Below, piece by piece: positions 55,489 to 64,000 of a stretch of DNA of 64,000 bases; within the stretch, counting starts at the first letter, position 1, and each line of letters starts with the position of its first letter. The stretch lies in assembly GCA_002706765.1 (NCBI GenBank), contig PAJV01000010.1, forward strand, positions 2,380-66,379, read 5' to 3'. Below the pieces are notes generated by a model, which searched no databases, was not told where the DNA came from, and saw only the letters and a list, made by a program, of their open reading frames with translations. The stretch is from Gimesia sp. (GTDB lineage Bacteria; Planctomycetota; Planctomycetia; Planctomycetales; Planctomycetaceae). The translations under genes and the position numbers were made by a program.

Positions 55489-56442
55489 CTAACCCGAGCC
55501 ATTCAAGGCGCGTTCGGCGTTGTTGTAGAAGATGTCCTGCAGGGCTGCTTTGTCTTTGACCATTCGCAGCAGAAACTGCTGCAGGCGTGTGCTGTAACAG
55601 ACACCGTTAAAGTTGCCGCCGCGACCGTCGGAACAGGGGCAGTCGCTGCCGAACAGTAACTGCTGCGGGTGTCGTTCGAGGAAGCCTGCGGTAAAATCTT
55701 CATCGCGGGAGAGCGCAGTGAATCCGCTGCCGGCGGACATGTCCGCGTACAGATTGGGGTAGTTGCTCAACAGATGATCCAGCAGTCCGCCCGGCTTGAC
55801 GGGGCCGCGGGGATAAAGCGTTTTGTCAGGTGGTGGTACGTCGGCACTGATGTGAGACCAGAAAGACTGCGCGTGGCCGATGATCCGCACCCGCTGATAT
55901 TTTTTCAGATAGGTTTCCAGATGCGTTTCGATGCCCTGGTTGAATCCGTTTTTATCGTCCTGGAAGTGAATGGTGATCGGCCAGTTCAATTCGTCGCACT
56001 CTGCAATCACCGCTTCCACGCGACGATCGTTTAAAGGCAGATGCTCTTTCTGCTCACCGATCCCCCGACAGCCCAGCAGATGGTAAGCACGAATCCGTTC
56101 TATCACGTCTGGCTGGCGGATGTCCGTCTGACAAAAGGGAATCAGGCGATCCGGATATTTGTGGAAGGCATGCAGGACCGTTTCCGTACGCAGCAGCACG
56201 CCCCCTTCGCCCGTCTCCAGAGGCAGAATGAATGCCCTGGCTGTACCGGTTGCGTCCATGTGTCTGATCGTATCTTCCAGCGATCTGTTTTTGTGATTGA
56301 TGTGCAGATGGCAGTCCAGCTTTTTATAGTTACTGGCGTCTTGCTCGTTTTCTGCTGCTAAACTGGACTTGAATGCGGCACTGCAGCAGACTGCTCCTGT
56401 CGTGAGCAGAAACCCACGCCTTGACAATTCCTGATTTGACAT
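55489..56442 (-). CDS. Tat-exported amidohydrolase
   Basis: A 317-aa metal-dependent hydrolase of the amidohydrolase_2 type. A twin-arginine signal begins it (LSRRGFLLTTGAVCCSAAF). Metal motifs follow: LDCHLHINHK (HxH), ITIHFQDDKN, then RIIGHAQSFW and LLFGSDCPCSDG (the active Asp). The substrate is unknown; relatives act on aromatic acids or lactones. It is followed on the chromosome by a long repeat-rich non-coding stretch. The gene ends close to the secreted protein gene at 55411 but reads in the same direction. Confidence 0.85.
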   Translation of the reverse strand: MSNQELSRRGFLLTTGAVCCSAAFKSSLAAENEQDASNYKKLDCHLHINHKNRSLEDTIRHMDATGTARAFILPLETGEGGVLLRTETVLHAFHKYPDRLIPFCQTDIRQPDVIERIRAYHLLGCRGIGEQKEHLPLNDRRVEAVIAECDELNWPITIHFQDDKNGFNQGIETHLETYLKKYQRVRIIGHAQSFWSHISADVPPPDKTLYPRGPVKPGGLLDHLLSNYPNLYADMSAGSGFTALSRDEDFTAGFLERHPQQLLFGSDCPCSDGRGGNFNGVCYSTRLQQFLLRMVKDKAALQDIFYNNAERALNGSG

Positions 56443-58086
56443 GGCTGGCCCTTTTCATCCTGGATATCGCTGCGCTCGGCCCGAAAAATAGATTTGGACC
56501 AGCTCATTATTATTGGTCTGTGGCTGGTTAACTGCACACTGTTGGCGAGCTAACAGTTGCACCCAATTCTCTGCTGAACAGTTCGGACTTCAAAGTGTAA
56601 GAGCCCGGTGAATTGTATTGTATGGAGAAATTATAATCGCTGTCTGCTGCCAGGTCCAGAAGTTTGATCCGGATGTGGTGCGGGAGCTTCACCTCGCCTG
56701 GTTTGCGGGAGAATGTTCTGACAGTTTCCTGTTGTTTGCGACAACTCCGGATTGCATCCCGGGCCAGTTGGTTTTGCTGGTAGGGGCTGGTTAACTGAGT
56801 ACCGTCGGGCAAGACGACGGTGGCACGCGCTCGTCTGAGCTGATAGGGGACAGTGCAATTGATATCGAGGTATCGGGGTGCCATGGCCGGCTTGTCCGGC
56901 CGTGTCGAATGGATGTGGAAAGCCTGGTTCCAGAATGGATGCGGGAGCTGTGACCTCCTGCTCGCTGCGCTCGGCCCGAATTGCATTCGGGCTTACCCAT
57001 TTTGCTTTTGGCTGGTTTTGGGGTTTTCGTGGTCGAAAAATGTGATGGGGATGTTTCATTCTGTAGCCATCATGTGCGATGCCGTGTCGAACCTCGCCAG
57101 GCGGGCTGAGACCTTTTTAATCTGATGAATATCGATCACCCTAATTTAATCATTCAGTGGTTCGGGATTTTCATCTGCGGGGGTTGGGAGCCGATCCTTA
57201 TAATTCGTTGTGAACCGGGTAAGGGAGCCGTGATCACTTTCACCGTTGGGCAAGCCAACGGTGCCACACGCTGAATTTGTGTGGGGAGCCTGATTCCGAA
57301 ATTTACGTGGCATCTGTGAGCTCCTGCTCGCTCTGCTCGGCCTGAATGGTATTTGGGCTCTCCCTGTTTTTTCAGTTGGGATGGTTACTCAAAACACTGT
57401 CGGGCAAGCCGACAGATGGCACCCGCCCGGGGGAGAGGACATTGAATATATGTTATTGTTGTTGGATTCATTCTGGTGTTCGATCTATGAACCTGGAGTC
57501 CGTTGGCTGGGGGTTTGTGGTTTCGTTGCAGGTTGGTTTTTGCATGTTGGATTATGCATGGTGGATTATTTTCGGGAAGGGCGTGGATGTGTCAAGGGGG
57601 ATGAAAAAGATGATGTGGCGATACGGGTTGACAGAGGACCGATGCTGGACGATACAGTGGCGGTGCCGGGGCGAAGGGTTGCGATGTGCGGCGACCCGCA
57701 GGGGTACAGTACGAACGGGTGCGGTTTCGAGCAGTGCAAATCGGGAAAAAACAGGCTGTTTTGTAGTGAAGATCAGGAACAGGTGGCTGGTGTTTCAGTG
57801 CACTGTAAACTGGTCACGCGCGCGACTCAGTTAGGTGCTTATTCTGGTTGGGGGCAGGGGCAAGTCAAGTCGAATATTTTCAGTCGTAGAAATCAATCAC
57901 GGTTAAATTTCAGAAGGAACTACTTCCTGTGCAGAATTATCGAAACGATTTGATCCTTTACAAGCCGGGGTTCACCTGCATACATTAAACGCGCATCGCC
58001 ATGGCAGTGGATCTCTTCGGCCAGACGCTGGTTGTAAACCCTGACATCGTCGATGCAAACTGCATCAGATCATAGAGGATCAAAAC
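56443..58086. repeat. Repeat-rich non-coding region with covarying hairpins
   Basis: No gene is supported in these 1.6 kb; overlapping ORFs at 56528-57059 and 57346-57953 look spurious. Two repeat types occur. Type A is a small hairpin with loop GGCAAG-like sequence: 56802-56820, 57243-57261 and 57397-57415. Its stems differ but stay paired (CCGTCG/CGACGG, CCGTTGG/CCAACGG, CTGTCGG/CCGACAG). Type B begins CTCCTGCTCGCT and contains a second hairpin (GCCCGAAT/ATTCGGGC at 56974-56992): copies at 56955-57016 and 57320-57385, and a partial one at 56467. These look like dispersed REP-type repeats of the genome. Confidence 0.6.
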
Positions 58087-59250
58087 ATGCTGAATATATT
58101 CGAATCAGTCACCCGACGCCTGGTGGAGGTCTGGAAGTCTGATGAACTGTCCGGGTCGAGAAGTGCATCGAGTTGTCGTTGCGGGCGTCCGATCTATTTT
58201 CAAAACAGTGTCTGCCTGGGATGTCAGACGCCACTGGGGTACGCACCAGCATTGCAGCAACTCCGGGCACTGGCTGAGGGACCCACCGCCGGGACCTGGA
58301 TCATTGACGGAGAATCCGATCAGAAGATTGTCTGGAAACGCTGTAAAAACTTTGACTCTCCGGCCGGGTGCAACTGGCTGGTACAGGCCGAGGAAAAGCA
58401 GACGCTCTGCCGATCCTGTCGGCTGGACCACACGATACCCAATCTGGATGACCCCGAGAATCGACTGTGGTGGCGTAAAATTGAAAATGCGAAACGTCGC
58501 CTGATCGCACAATTATTGAATCTCGGTTTACCTGTGGAATCGAAAGTGAGTGAGGATCCCGAACACGGGGTCATGTTTGATTTTCTACGAGCCACGGGGC
58601 AGAAGCCGCGGGTTCTCACAGGGCATGCCAATGGTTTGATTACTCTGAATATCGAGGAAGCAGACGATTCGATTCGTGAAAAAGCCCGTAAAGAAATGCA
58701 TGAGCCTTATCGCACACTTCTGGGACATTTGCGTCACGAAATCGGTCACTATTACTGGGACCGCCTTGTTTCAGATACACCGTGGCTGGAAAAATACCGA
58801 GAACTGTTTGGAGATGAGCGAGAAGATTATTCTGCGGCTCTCAAGCGTAATTATGAACAGGGGCCGCCTGCCAACTGGGCCCAAAATCATATCAGTTCTT
58901 ACGCTTCGATTCATCCGTGGGAAGATTGGGCCGAGTGCTGGGCTCACTATCTGCATGTGGTCGACAGCCTGGATACTGCCCTCCGTTTCGGGTTGCGCGG
59001 TGAAGACGTCGAGCAGGCAGTGGAACCTTTTACTGTGAACGATCTCTACGATCCGAAAGCCCCTGATGCCGAACACGTCATCCTGCTGATAAATTCATGG
59101 GTGCAACTCACCACGGTACTCAACGAACTCGCGCGCAGCATGGGGCATCAGGATTTCTATCCGTTTGTCATGTCCCGCACGGTGCTTCGCAAACTGCACT
59201 TCATTCAGATGATCGTGAAAGAGGCCCGCGGGGGAACACGACTGCTGTGA
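58087..59250 (+). CDS. Putative zinc-binding metallopeptidase
   Basis: A 387-aa protein with an N-terminal zinc ribbon: Cys pairs in SCRCGRPIYF and VCLGCQTPLG, and later CRSC. A peptidase-like core has the gluzincin motif LRHEIGHYYWDR (HExxH). SSYASIHPWEDWAECWAHYL downstream may supply the third ligand. This matches the putative zinc-binding peptidase family (Peptidase_Mx). No signal peptide is seen, so it acts in the cytoplasm or is a house-cleaning enzyme. Substrate unknown. Confidence 0.82.
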   Translation: MLNIFESVTRRLVEVWKSDELSGSRSASSCRCGRPIYFQNSVCLGCQTPLGYAPALQQLRALAEGPTAGTWIIDGESDQKIVWKRCKNFDSPAGCNWLVQAEEKQTLCRSCRLDHTIPNLDDPENRLWWRKIENAKRRLIAQLLNLGLPVESKVSEDPEHGVMFDFLRATGQKPRVLTGHANGLITLNIEEADDSIREKARKEMHEPYRTLLGHLRHEIGHYYWDRLVSDTPWLEKYRELFGDEREDYSAALKRNYEQGPPANWAQNHISSYASIHPWEDWAECWAHYLHVVDSLDTALRFGLRGEDVEQAVEPFTVNDLYDPKAPDAEHVILLINSWVQLTTVLNELARSMGHQDFYPFVMSRTVLRKLHFIQMIVKEARGGTRLL

Positions 59251-59336
59251 AACGGACGGTCAATCTGGTATCGCGAATTGAAAGGAGGCTGTTGCAGACT
59301 ATTTCCACTGTACTGGGATAATGAATTTCTGCTGAT

Positions 59337-60251
59337 TCAGGAGAGCGACTGTTGCGCCTGTTCCTGGATGTCGATGCCGACGAGCTGGCTCCAGGCGCTG
59401 AGCAGTTTTCTGGTGATCGGTCCCACTTCGCCGGTTCCGACAGTGATGCCATTAAATTTTGTAGCGGGCATGATGCAGTAAGGAGTGCTGGTGAAAAATG
59501 CTTCGTCGGCGGTGGTGACATCGTAGGGGAGCAGCTGGCATTCCTGGATAGGGATTTCCAGTTGACTGGCCAGTTGGAAGATGGTCTGGCGGCTGATGCC
59601 ATTCAGGCAGTTGATGGTACTGGGAGTTTTAATGCAGCCCTGCGTGACCAGGAAAAAGTTGCCGCCTTTGTTCTCGGAGAGAAAACCATCGGTATCCAGG
59701 ATCAGACTTTGGGCCATGGGGTCGACCAGTTTGACTTCCGATTCGGCCATGGAGTAGATGAAGCGGCTGCGGTTTTTGATGCGTGCATCGAGTGATTGCG
59801 CCGGTTGCACGCGAGTGAAAGGAGTGACGGCATGGCAGCCGGTGCGATAGAATTCGGCCCAGTAGGAGAGGTCAAGAGGCAGGGTAACGATCATCACCGT
59901 GGGTTTGGATTCCGGCGGTTTCTGTCCGCTGGAGGGGACCCATTGACCGGGAGTGATGTTGTGAATGATCCAGGCATCGGTTTCTGCAGGATAGTGGGGC
60001 CGGTTTTTCTCCCAGACTTCGAGAGTGAGCTGTTCCATTTGATCCAGCGTCATGCCGGCATCGAAGCGGGCTGCTTTCAGGCTGAGGTAGAGACGTTCGA
60101 GATGATCTCGCAGGCGAAATGGCTGATGGGCGAAGGTTCGCGTCGACTCGGTGATGGTCATGCCGAGGCTGATCGCTCCGTCAAAGATCGAGATTTTTGC
60201 TTCAGCAGCGGGGACGTATTCGCCATTGAGGTATACCAGATTCTGCGTCAT
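59337..60251 (-). CDS. Class IV aminotransferase
   Basis: A 304-aa PLP enzyme of fold type IV, related to branched-chain and D-amino-acid aminotransferases. The N-terminus has NGEYVPAAEAKISIFDGAIS. The catalytic Lys is probably in SLDARIKNRSRFIYSMAESE, and the cofactor loop is GFLSENKGGNFFLV. The C-terminal block TTADEAFFTSTPYCIMPATK is also typical. The exact substrate cannot be told; D-alanine, branched-chain amino acids or aminodeoxychorismate are the options. It lies 12 bases downstream of the ApbE gene in the same direction, so the two form an operon. Confidence 0.85.
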   Translation of the reverse strand: MTQNLVYLNGEYVPAAEAKISIFDGAISLGMTITESTRTFAHQPFRLRDHLERLYLSLKAARFDAGMTLDQMEQLTLEVWEKNRPHYPAETDAWIIHNITPGQWVPSSGQKPPESKPTVMIVTLPLDLSYWAEFYRTGCHAVTPFTRVQPAQSLDARIKNRSRFIYSMAESEVKLVDPMAQSLILDTDGFLSENKGGNFFLVTQGCIKTPSTINCLNGISRQTIFQLASQLEIPIQECQLLPYDVTTADEAFFTSTPYCIMPATKFNGITVGTGEVGPITRKLLSAWSQLVGIDIQEQAQQSLS

Positions 60252-60263
60252 GTCGGCTCCAGT

Positions 60264-61298
60264 TCATTGTTGATTCTGATCCACTTCATAGCGGGAGAAG
60301 CAGGGAGATTCGTATGACTTTATCTTACCGTTTTCATGGAGTAATATCAGGCAGGCGGTACCTGGTTTCTTTGTTAAAAGTTTGATTCCATCCACGGGAC
60401 CGAGGACGCTGATGGCGGAAGCGAGACTGTCTGCAGAAGTGCCATCCGGTGCGATGACGGTAACCCGACTCTGGTCAGTCAGGCCCAGTCCGGTGTGAGG
60501 ATTAACAATATGGGAGTAACGTTTACCATCGATGACCACATGCTGCAGCGCATCACCCGAGGTCGCGACGGCTATGTTGTGCAGATAGAGGAAGCGGTCG
60601 ATTTCAGCCTGGAGGGCATCAGAGGAGGAGATGCCGATTTTCCAGCCACAGCTGTCCGGCGGTGGATCGCCGAGTACGAGGTCACCGCTGGCATCGATCA
60701 TGGCTCGATTGACGCCGTGTTCTTTCAAAACCTTTAAAGCGACATCGGCGGCATACCCTTTGGCGATGCCTCCCAGGTCGAGGCGCATGTCGTCTTTCAG
60801 TAGTTCGACCGTTTGATTCTGTTCAGAGATTTTCAGTAATTCGAAACCGACTTTGGCGCGAGCGTCTGCCAGACGGGTAGGGTCCGGCAGCTTGTTCTGT
60901 CGGCGGGCGCGACGCCAGAGCCGGACCACGGGGCTGATGGTAACGTCAAATGCACCTTCTGTTTCCCGTGAGAGTGCTTGACTTTTTTTCAGTACTTCCA
61001 GCAGGGGATCGCTGACCGTGATCGGCTTTCCAGGCCCGGATAACCGACATAACTTATTTAACTCGCTTTCGGGATCATAATCGCTGAGGAGTTTGTTAAG
61101 TTCCTTTACACGTAGGAAGGCATTTTGTGCAGCTTTATTTGCGATTGGTTTGTCGGTAGCATATAATACGATTCTCCACTGCACCCCCATATGCACTTCC
61201 TGAAATTCATACCGATTCAGAATTTCGCTATCCGTGCAGAGTTGATTGCCTGACATTGTGGAGAGCAGCAGGCATGTCTGAAAAAAGTATGACATCAT
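60264..61298 (-). CDS. apbE: FAD:protein FMN transferase
   Basis: A 344-aa ApbE protein. The family motifs are DASGDLVLGDPPP, AVATSGDALQHVV, SHIVNPHTGLGL and the ADSLASAISVLG block with its metal-binding Asp. It transfers FMN from FAD to a Thr or Ser of target flavoproteins, mostly outside the cytoplasm. The N-terminus (MMSYFFQTCLLLSTMSGNQL) looks like a signal sequence with a Cys soon after, perhaps a lipoprotein. I chose ATG 61298, since the longer start at 61370 would overlap the divergent SUMF1 gene. Operon with the aminotransferase. Confidence 0.88.
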   Translation of the reverse strand: MMSYFFQTCLLLSTMSGNQLCTDSEILNRYEFQEVHMGVQWRIVLYATDKPIANKAAQNAFLRVKELNKLLSDYDPESELNKLCRLSGPGKPITVSDPLLEVLKKSQALSRETEGAFDVTISPVVRLWRRARRQNKLPDPTRLADARAKVGFELLKISEQNQTVELLKDDMRLDLGGIAKGYAADVALKVLKEHGVNRAMIDASGDLVLGDPPPDSCGWKIGISSSDALQAEIDRFLYLHNIAVATSGDALQHVVIDGKRYSHIVNPHTGLGLTDQSRVTVIAPDGTSADSLASAISVLGPVDGIKLLTKKPGTACLILLHENGKIKSYESPCFSRYEVDQNQQ

Positions 61299-61349
61299 CC
61301 ATCCCGATTTAAAGTTCGATTGCAGCTTACCGTTACGGAGTAAACCAAT

Positions 61350-62399
61350 ATGCTTAGCGTATGTCGTCACAGTCTCTTAATGCAAGGCAAATTTACTTTC
61401 TTTGCCGCTGTCCTGTTTTCTGTATCAATGGCCTCCGCACAGGAAGCAAAAACAGAAAAAGAGATGAAGCCTTATACCGAAAAAATTGAAAATACCGATG
61501 TTACATTTGACATGGTACCTATCCCCGGCGGTGAGTTCACGCTGGGGAGTCCAGACGGCGAAGCCAACCGGGAAAAAGACGAAGGTCCCCAGGTCAAAGT
61601 TAAAATTGAACCGTTCTGGATGGGCAAGCATGAAGTCACCTGGAATGAATACGATGTCTGGAGCTTCAACCTGGATATCCAGCGTCGCAAACTGTTGCGT
61701 GGCAAGTTTGACGAAAAAGAAAAAGCAGCCGACGCAGTGACTCGTCCTACGAAGCCTTACACAGACATGACATTCGACATGGGACATGATGGGTATCCCG
61801 CGATCTGCATGACACAGCTGGCAGCGAAAACCTATTGCAAATGGTTGAGTGAGAAGACCGGTCATTACTATCGTCTTCCCACCGAAGCGGAATGGGAATA
61901 TGCCTGCCGCGCCGGTACCAAGACTGCGTACTCCTTTGGTGATAACGCTGCTAATCTGGATGACTATGCCTGGCATTATGCCAACTGCAATGACACCTAC
62001 CAGAAGGTCGGGCAGAAAAAACCGAATCCCTGGGGACTGTATGACATCCACGGAAATGTTTCCGAGTGGGTTCTCGATCAATACATTCCTGACGCTTATA
62101 AAAAATGGGGCGATAAAGGAACGCTGAATTTTCCGGTTAATGTTCCTACGACGCTTTATCCTCGGGTCGCCCGCGGTGGATCATGGGATGATGAACCCGA
62201 GGCGCTTCGCAGTGCCAACCGGATCGCTTCCAGTGCTGACTGGAAAATTCAGGACCCGCAGATCCCGCAGAGTATCTGGTATCATACCGATGCCATTATG
62301 GTTGGTTTCCGGGTGGTTCGTCCTTTAAATGTGCCTACCGCTGAAGAACGGAAAAAATACGGCCTCGATCCTGCGATCCCGGCTGATGAAGGACGCTGA
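61350..62399 (+). CDS. Secreted formylglycine-generating-enzyme-like (SUMF1) protein
   Basis: A 349-aa protein with a signal peptide (about residues 12-30) and an FGE-sulfatase domain: [76 protein letters not shown] and VGFRVVRP. True FGE uses a Cys pair near the C-terminus, which I do not see, so it may bind rather than oxidise. In planctomycetes these proteins are often exported and of unknown role. GGAG lies about ten bases before ATG 61350. It is divergent from the ApbE gene. Confidence 0.88.
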   Translation: MLSVCRHSLLMQGKFTFFAAVLFSVSMASAQEAKTEKEMKPYTEKIENTDVTFDMVPIPGGEFTLGSPDGEANREKDEGPQVKVKIEPFWMGKHEVTWNEYDVWSFNLDIQRRKLLRGKFDEKEKAADAVTRPTKPYTDMTFDMGHDGYPAICMTQLAAKTYCKWLSEKTGHYYRLPTEAEWEYACRAGTKTAYSFGDNAANLDDYAWHYANCNDTYQKVGQKKPNPWGLYDIHGNVSEWVLDQYIPDAYKKWGDKGTLNFPVNVPTTLYPRVARGGSWDDEPEALRSANRIASSADWKIQDPQIPQSIWYHTDAIMVGFRVVRPLNVPTAEERKKYGLDPAIPADEGR

Positions 62400-62436
62400 G
62401 CGGCTGATTTTATTCCAGAGATTATTGTGAAACAGT

Positions 62437-62479
62437 TGCATTTGCCGGATTTCCATCAACGGTTGATCCGGCAAATGCA
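62437..62479. terminator. Perfect 14-bp hairpin after the SUMF1 gene
   Basis: TGCATTTGCCGGAT (62437-62450) and ATCCGGCAAATGCA (62466-62479) pair perfectly around a 15-base loop, 38 bases after the SUMF1 stop. There is only a weak T-rich tail, so it is a terminator or a stabilising structure. Confidence 0.65.
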
Positions 62480-62541
62480 TATGTGTATTAGAAATATTTC
62501 TATCTTACCAAATCGTCCTGCAGATTAGGGAAAGGCCTCTG

Positions 62542-63870
62542 ATGACTCAATCTAACAATCAATCTACTTCCAGACGCGACTTCTTGAAAGTAACTACCGC
62601 CACTGCGGTGGGTACAGGGATCCTTTCCACACTGGGGTCATCCGCTCATGTTCACGCCAGTGGTGATGATACAATTAAAGTTGGCCTGGTTGGCTGTGGT
62701 GGTCGTGGTACCGGGGCTGCTTCCCAGGCGTTGTCGACAAAAGGGAATGTCAAGCTGGAAGCGATGGCAGATGCTTTCAAAGACCGTATGGACAGCAGCT
62801 TGACAAACCTGCAGAAACAGTTTTCGGGTCGCCCGGAACGTGTTGATGTTGCTGAAGATAAAATGTTTGTCGGCTTCGATGCCTATCAGAAGCTTCTGGA
62901 TAGCGGCGTGGATGTCGTCATCCTGGCGACTCCTCCCGGGTTCCGTCCAATTCATTTTGAAGCAGCCGTCAATAAAGGCGTGCATATCTTCATGGAAAAA
63001 CCGGTGGCGACTGATGTCACCGGTGTGAAGAAAGTTCTGGAAGCCGCCAAGAAAGCCAAGGAGAAAAACCTGGCAGTCGGCGTGGGGCTGCAGCGTCATC
63101 ACCAGGCGCCCTACATCGAAACCATTCAGCGACTGAAAGATGGAGCGATTGGTGACATCACATCCATGCGCTGCTACTGGAACAGTGGTGGAGTCTGGGA
63201 ACCCCGACTGGCCCGGGAAGATGCGAAATCAGAAATGGAATACCAGATGCGAAACTGGTACTACTATAACTGGCTCTGCGGGGATCACATCAACGAGCAG
63301 CACATTCATAACATCGATGTCTGTAACTGGTTGAAAGATGATTTCCCCGTGAAAGCTTATGGGATGGGCGGACGCCAGGTTCGAACCGACAAAAAATACG
63401 GTGAGATCTACGATCACTTCGCCGTTGAGTTTGTCTATGCCGACGACACCCGGATGTACAGCCAGTGCCGACATATTCGTAACTGCTGGAACAGTGTGAC
63501 CGAGCATGCTCAGGGTAGCAAAGGTTCCTGCGATATCAGTGGTGCCAAGTATGAAACGACTGGTGGCTATAAATGGAAATATCGTGGCAAGAAAACCAAT
63601 CCCTACCAGGTGGAACACGATGATCTGTTCGCAGCCATCTACAATGGAACGCCTTACAATGAAGCCGAATATGGTGCGAAATCCACGATGACTTCGATTC
63701 TGGGTCGCCTGGCAACTTACAGTGGTAAGCCAATCACCTGGGATGAAGCGATGGCTTCTGAAGTCAGTCTGATGCCGAAAGAGTTCTCCTGGGAAGCCAC
63801 TCCTGTGACGGTTCCTGATGAAAATGGTTTCTATCCGATTCCGACTCCCGGCGTTACAAATGTTCTGTAA
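62542..63870 (+). CDS. Tat-exported Gfo/Idh/MocA oxidoreductase
   Basis: A 442-aa NAD(P)-dependent dehydrogenase-like protein. A twin-arginine signal (TSRRDFLKVTTATAVGTG) comes first. The Rossmann motif is KVGLVGCGGRGTGAASQAL, then EKPVATDVTGVKK (the MEKP catalytic Lys region) and WYYYNWLCGDHINEQHIHNI. The family acts on sugars and cyclitols; exported copies are typical of planctomycetes. AAAGG lies eight bases before the ATG. A clear terminator follows. Confidence 0.9.
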   Translation: MTQSNNQSTSRRDFLKVTTATAVGTGILSTLGSSAHVHASGDDTIKVGLVGCGGRGTGAASQALSTKGNVKLEAMADAFKDRMDSSLTNLQKQFSGRPERVDVAEDKMFVGFDAYQKLLDSGVDVVILATPPGFRPIHFEAAVNKGVHIFMEKPVATDVTGVKKVLEAAKKAKEKNLAVGVGLQRHHQAPYIETIQRLKDGAIGDITSMRCYWNSGGVWEPRLAREDAKSEMEYQMRNWYYYNWLCGDHINEQHIHNIDVCNWLKDDFPVKAYGMGGRQVRTDKKYGEIYDHFAVEFVYADDTRMYSQCRHIRNCWNSVTEHAQGSKGSCDISGAKYETTGGYKWKYRGKKTNPYQVEHDDLFAAIYNGTPYNEAEYGAKSTMTSILGRLATYSGKPITWDEAMASEVSLMPKEFSWEATPVTVPDENGFYPIPTPGVTNVL

Positions 63871-63894
63871 AAAAACTGGTTGAATTATTTCTCA

Positions 63895-63930
63895 GCCGTC
63901 CTGTTTCTTTGAAGCGGGGCGGCTTTTTTT
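63895..63930 (+). terminator. Rho-independent terminator
   Basis: GCCGTCC (63895-63901) and GGGCGGC (63917-63923) pair around a 15-base loop, followed by seven T. It ends the Gfo/Idh/MocA gene. The last 70 bases of the window hold no visible gene. Confidence 0.85.
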
Positions 63931-64000
63931 ATTGATTAAATCAGGGTATTCTGGTTTCTCGATTTCGTTCCGTCAGCGCTGCTTAATCCATCGATTGATC

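Noticed and set aside
56528-57059. Minus-strand ORFs of 142-152 aa
   Set aside because: They cover the repeat copies, and two frames are open over the same bases, so chance is more likely.
57346-57953. Overlapping plus-strand ORFs of 162 and 190 aa
   Set aside because: They begin inside the dispersed repeats, overlap in two frames, lack ribosome sites and have no recognisable domain.
61299-61370. Longer start of the ApbE gene at 61370
   Set aside because: It would overlap the divergent SUMF1 gene, whose start has a ribosome site; the ATG at 61298 fits better.

Overview
The window looks like a chromosome segment of a planctomycete, most like the Gimesia group. It carries three DUF1559 prepilin-like proteins, each followed by a small lipoprotein. 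It also has a DUF1501 Tat protein, an ECF sigma factor next to a very large Ser/Thr kinase with NPCBM-like domains, secreted PHP, SUMF1 and Gfo/Idh/MocA proteins, and many predicted lipoproteins. This assignment comes from protein families only.

Bases 1 to about 28,350 are an accessory island. Its right edge is a tRNA-Ser(GGA) gene with a tyrosine recombinase beside it and three short direct repeats between them. I see no second copy of the tRNA 3' end, so the left edge probably lies outside the window. The island mixes intact genes with debris. From left to right it holds: a broken lipoprotein gene; an XRE regulator; a 2OG-Fe(II) dioxygenase; a HEPN-like remnant; a pRiA4b ORF-3 protein; an IS91-type transposase remnant; an AddA/AddB-like helicase-nuclease pair; degraded XRE and DUF2188 genes; a zinc-hook ABC ATPase that resembles RloC/PrrC; more debris; a NucS-like nuclease; a UPF0489-like protein; and a full type I restriction-modification operon (hsdR, hsdM, hsdS and a small membrane protein). 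The HsdS has two nearly identical target-recognition domains, which predicts a palindromic bipartite target. The content is typical of a defence island.

From 28,350 to 39,750 are ordinary chromosomal genes: a coiled-coil protein, a BON-domain protein, two polytopic membrane proteins (one GT-C-like), a secreted PHP-domain protein, a DUF1501 protein and a secreted FAD-dependent oxidoreductase. A pair of matching GATTC-N5-GAATC dyads lies upstream of one membrane protein gene.

From 39,890 to 51,600 three DUF1559 plus lipoprotein modules surround an ECF sigma factor, a secreted protein and a 1287-residue kinase. The kinase has two tandem leucine-rich units and two NPCBM-like domains outside the membrane. 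Clear hairpin terminators separate most of these units.

From 51,700 to the end are two secreted proteins with C-terminal anchors, a Tat amidohydrolase, a 1.6-kb non-coding stretch of dispersed hairpin repeats with covarying stems, a zinc peptidase, an ApbE plus class IV aminotransferase pair, an SUMF1-type protein and a Tat Gfo/Idh/MocA protein.
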